In this document: piece after piece, positions 5,859 through 7,179 of the stretch | How the letters are laid out: each line of letters opens with the position of its first letter | How positions within the stretch are numbered: position 1 is the first letter of the stretch | DNA from: an uncultured Pyrinomonas sp. | GTDB lineage: Bacteria; Acidobacteriota; Blastocatellia; Pyrinomonadales; Pyrinomonadaceae | DNA length: 7,179 nt | Direction of reading: 5' to 3' | Assembly (NCBI GenBank): GCA_937135995.1 | Contig: CAKZOF010000370.1 | Coordinates: forward strand, 1-7,179 | Position numbers and translations under genes: made by a program | The notes under the pieces: generated by a model | Database searches by the model: none | What the model saw: only the letters and a program-made list of their open reading frames with translations | What the model was told of the DNA's origin: nothing

Positions 5859-6728
5859 ATGTCGAACGCTCTTCGGTGGCTGTTGATCTTCGCCGTTTGC
5901 CTGATCGTCCCGTCAACGTACGCGCAAACCGGACAAGCAAGGTCGCCGGCACCGACGGCAGCTCGCAAGTGGAAACTCATCTGGCAGGACGAGTTCAATG
6001 GACAGCGTGCCGAAGCTCCCGATAAGACCAAGTGGAGTTATCAGATCGGCGGCCACGGATGGGGCAACCAAGAGCTGCAGTACTACACGGACGCGCCGGA
6101 GACGGTCTATCTGGATGGTGAGGGCCATCTCGTCATTCAGGCCAGCAAAGCGACTGCGCCGTCGCGACTCGAATGCTGGTACGGCCCGTGCCAGTACATT
6201 TCAGGCCGCATAACGACAAGGGGCAAATTCTCTTTTCAGTACGGGCGAGCTGAGGCTCGGATCAAATTGCCGCGCGGGCAAGGCATCTGGCCAGCTTTCT
6301 GGATGGTTGGCGATCGGGTAAATTGCGATGGCTGGCCCGCCTGCGGCGAGATCGACATCATGGAGAACATCGGACGCGAGCCATTCACGGTCCACGGGAC
6401 GATTCACGGCCCGGGCTACTCGGGCGCGAAAGGGATCGGCGCACCTTACCGTTTGACCGGAGGCAAACTTTTCGCCGACGATTTTCACCTCTTCGCCATC
6501 GAGTGGGAACCGAACGTGATTCGTTGGTACGTGGACGAAGATCTTTACGAGACACGCACGCCTGCCGATCTTCCGCCGGGCACACGCTGGGTCTTCGACC
6601 GTCCTTTCCACATCATCTTGAACGTCGCGGTGGGCGGTAAATGGCCGGGCGCGCCCGACGGCACGACGCAGTTTCCACAACGCATGCTTGTCGATTACGT
6701 GCGCGTCTATCAACGAGAAACGAAATAA
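5859..6728 (+). CDS. Secreted glycoside hydrolase family 16 beta-glucanase (laminarinase-like)
   Basis: Predicted endo-acting retaining hydrolase of beta-1,3 or mixed beta-1,3/1,4 glucans, acting outside the cytoplasm. From ATG 5859 the protein has 289 residues. Residues 1-22 form a Sec signal peptide: Arg6, a hydrophobic core LLIFAVCLIV, and a likely cut after STYA. A short Ala/Pro-rich linker leads to the GH16 domain from about residue 38 (WKLIWQDEFNG) to the end (VDYVRVY). The catalytic motif GEIDIME gives nucleophile Glu164, Asp166 and acid/base Glu169. WGNQELQYYT (68-77), GIWPAFWM (142-149) and the late VAVGGKWPG are typical of laminarinase-type GH16. Cys106/Cys111 and Cys156/Cys162 could form disulfides. 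No carbohydrate-binding module is present. Xylulokinase follows after 23 bases, so the two are probably one operon. Exact glucan specificity is open. Confidence 0.95.
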   Translation: MSNALRWLLIFAVCLIVPSTYAQTGQARSPAPTAARKWKLIWQDEFNGQRAEAPDKTKWSYQIGGHGWGNQELQYYTDAPETVYLDGEGHLVIQASKATAPSRLECWYGPCQYISGRITTRGKFSFQYGRAEARIKLPRGQGIWPAFWMVGDRVNCDGWPACGEIDIMENIGREPFTVHGTIHGPGYSGAKGIGAPYRLTGGKLFADDFHLFAIEWEPNVIRWYVDEDLYETRTPADLPPGTRWVFDRPFHIILNVAVGGKWPGAPDGTTQFPQRMLVDYVRVYQRETK

Positions 6729-6751
6729 CCGAAGCGATCAACTGGACCAAG

Positions 6752-7179
6752 ATGAACGACCATCTCTTTCTCGGCATCGACGTTGGCACCGGCGGGACGC
6801 GCGCCGTCGTCGTCGATGAAGCGGGCTGCGTCGTCACTGCGGCAACTGCCGAACACGCGCCCTTCGCTTCACCGCAAACGGGCTGGGCTGAACAGCATCC
6901 CGAAGACTGGTGGCGTGCCACACAAGAAGCGGTGCGCGCTGTGCTCGCGCACGATGAAGTGCGCGCCGAACGGATCGCCTGCGTAGGGTTTTCAGGTCAG
7001 ATGCACGGCTCCGTCCTTCTCGATGAGCGCGGGCAGGTGATCCGCCCGGCACTGATCTGGTGCGATCAACGAACCGACGCACAGTGTCGAGCGATCACGC
7101 AAAGAATAGGCGCCGAACGATTGATCGCACTCGTCTGCAATCCGGCGCTCACCGGCTTCACGCTTCCCAAGCTCCTCTG
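6752..7179 (+). CDS. xylB: Xylulokinase, N-terminal part, cut by right window edge
   Basis: Phosphorylates D-xylulose with ATP to D-xylulose 5-phosphate, feeding the pentose phosphate pathway in the cytoplasm. 142 codons are visible of an expected 480-500, all within the N-terminal FGGY domain. Seen: the phosphate-binding strand-loop LGIDVGTGGTRAVVVD (7-22); GWAEQHPEDWW (44-54); SGQMHGSVLLDERG (81-94), whose QMHG is characteristic of xylulokinases within the FGGY family; LIWCDQRT (101-108); NPALTGFTLPKLL (130-142), a substrate-domain motif also typical of XylB. The catalytic Asp, expected near residue 230-240, lies beyond the window. The start is the only sensible ATG and its ribosome site is weak, which suggests coupling to the GH16 gene 23 bases upstream. 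Together with xylA across the divergent region it completes the isomerase route for xylose. Confidence 0.95.
   Translation, partial: MNDHLFLGIDVGTGGTRAVVVDEAGCVVTAATAEHAPFASPQTGWAEQHPEDWWRATQEAVRAVLAHDEVRAERIACVGFSGQMHGSVLLDERGQVIRPALIWCDQRTDAQCRAITQRIGAERLIALVCNPALTGFTLPKLL

Overview
The window comes from a GC-rich bacterium (about 60% GC by eye). It holds seven protein-coding genes, two of which run off the ends, in a dense and mostly ordinary metabolic layout. No rRNA, tRNA, CRISPR array, insertion sequence or phage gene is visible. The combination of a small class I xylose isomerase, an AIFM3-like Rieske/FAD reductase and this codon use would fit Acidobacteriota (Blastocatellia-like), but that placement is a guess from general familiarity and not shown by the sequence.

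Layout: (1) 1-819, minus strand, a nearly complete short-chain L-3-hydroxyacyl-CoA dehydrogenase cut at the left edge. (2) 820-1041, a divergent promoter region with a perfect inverted repeat, CGGTTTAA-N17-TTAAACCG. (3) 1092-2618, plus strand, a Rieske [2Fe-2S] domain fused to an AIF-type FAD/NAD(P)H reductase. It overlaps by four bases (ATGA) a family 2 glycosyltransferase at 2615-3400. (4) 3401-3785, a convergent gap with a terminator-like hairpin for each direction. (5) 4366-5526 (xylose isomerase) and 3786-4244 (DoxX-family membrane protein), both minus strand, with a possible 35-codon ORF in the gap between them. (6) 5527-5858, a divergent promoter region. (7) 5859-6728, plus strand, a secreted GH16 beta-glucanase, followed after 23 bases by a truncated xylulokinase (6752 to the right edge).

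How the genes fit together: XylA (D-xylose to D-xylulose) and XylB (D-xylulose to D-xylulose 5-phosphate) form the classic isomerase route for xylose. They are split across a divergent pair with a secreted glucan hydrolase placed ahead of xylB, so this looks like a plant or algal polysaccharide-use locus. The left half is a separate neighbourhood: a beta-oxidation or butanoate-type dehydrogenase divergent from a redox gene that is translationally coupled to a glycosyltransferase.

The most noteworthy observation is at the 5' end of the Rieske/FAD gene. The conserved first strand of the Rieske domain is encoded in frame upstream of the first usable ATG, and the only well-placed upstream ATG lies in another frame. 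This points to a one-base deletion (sequencing error or real mutation) near 1051-1062. I found no convincing novel biological system; the other findings are modest regulatory or contextual leads.
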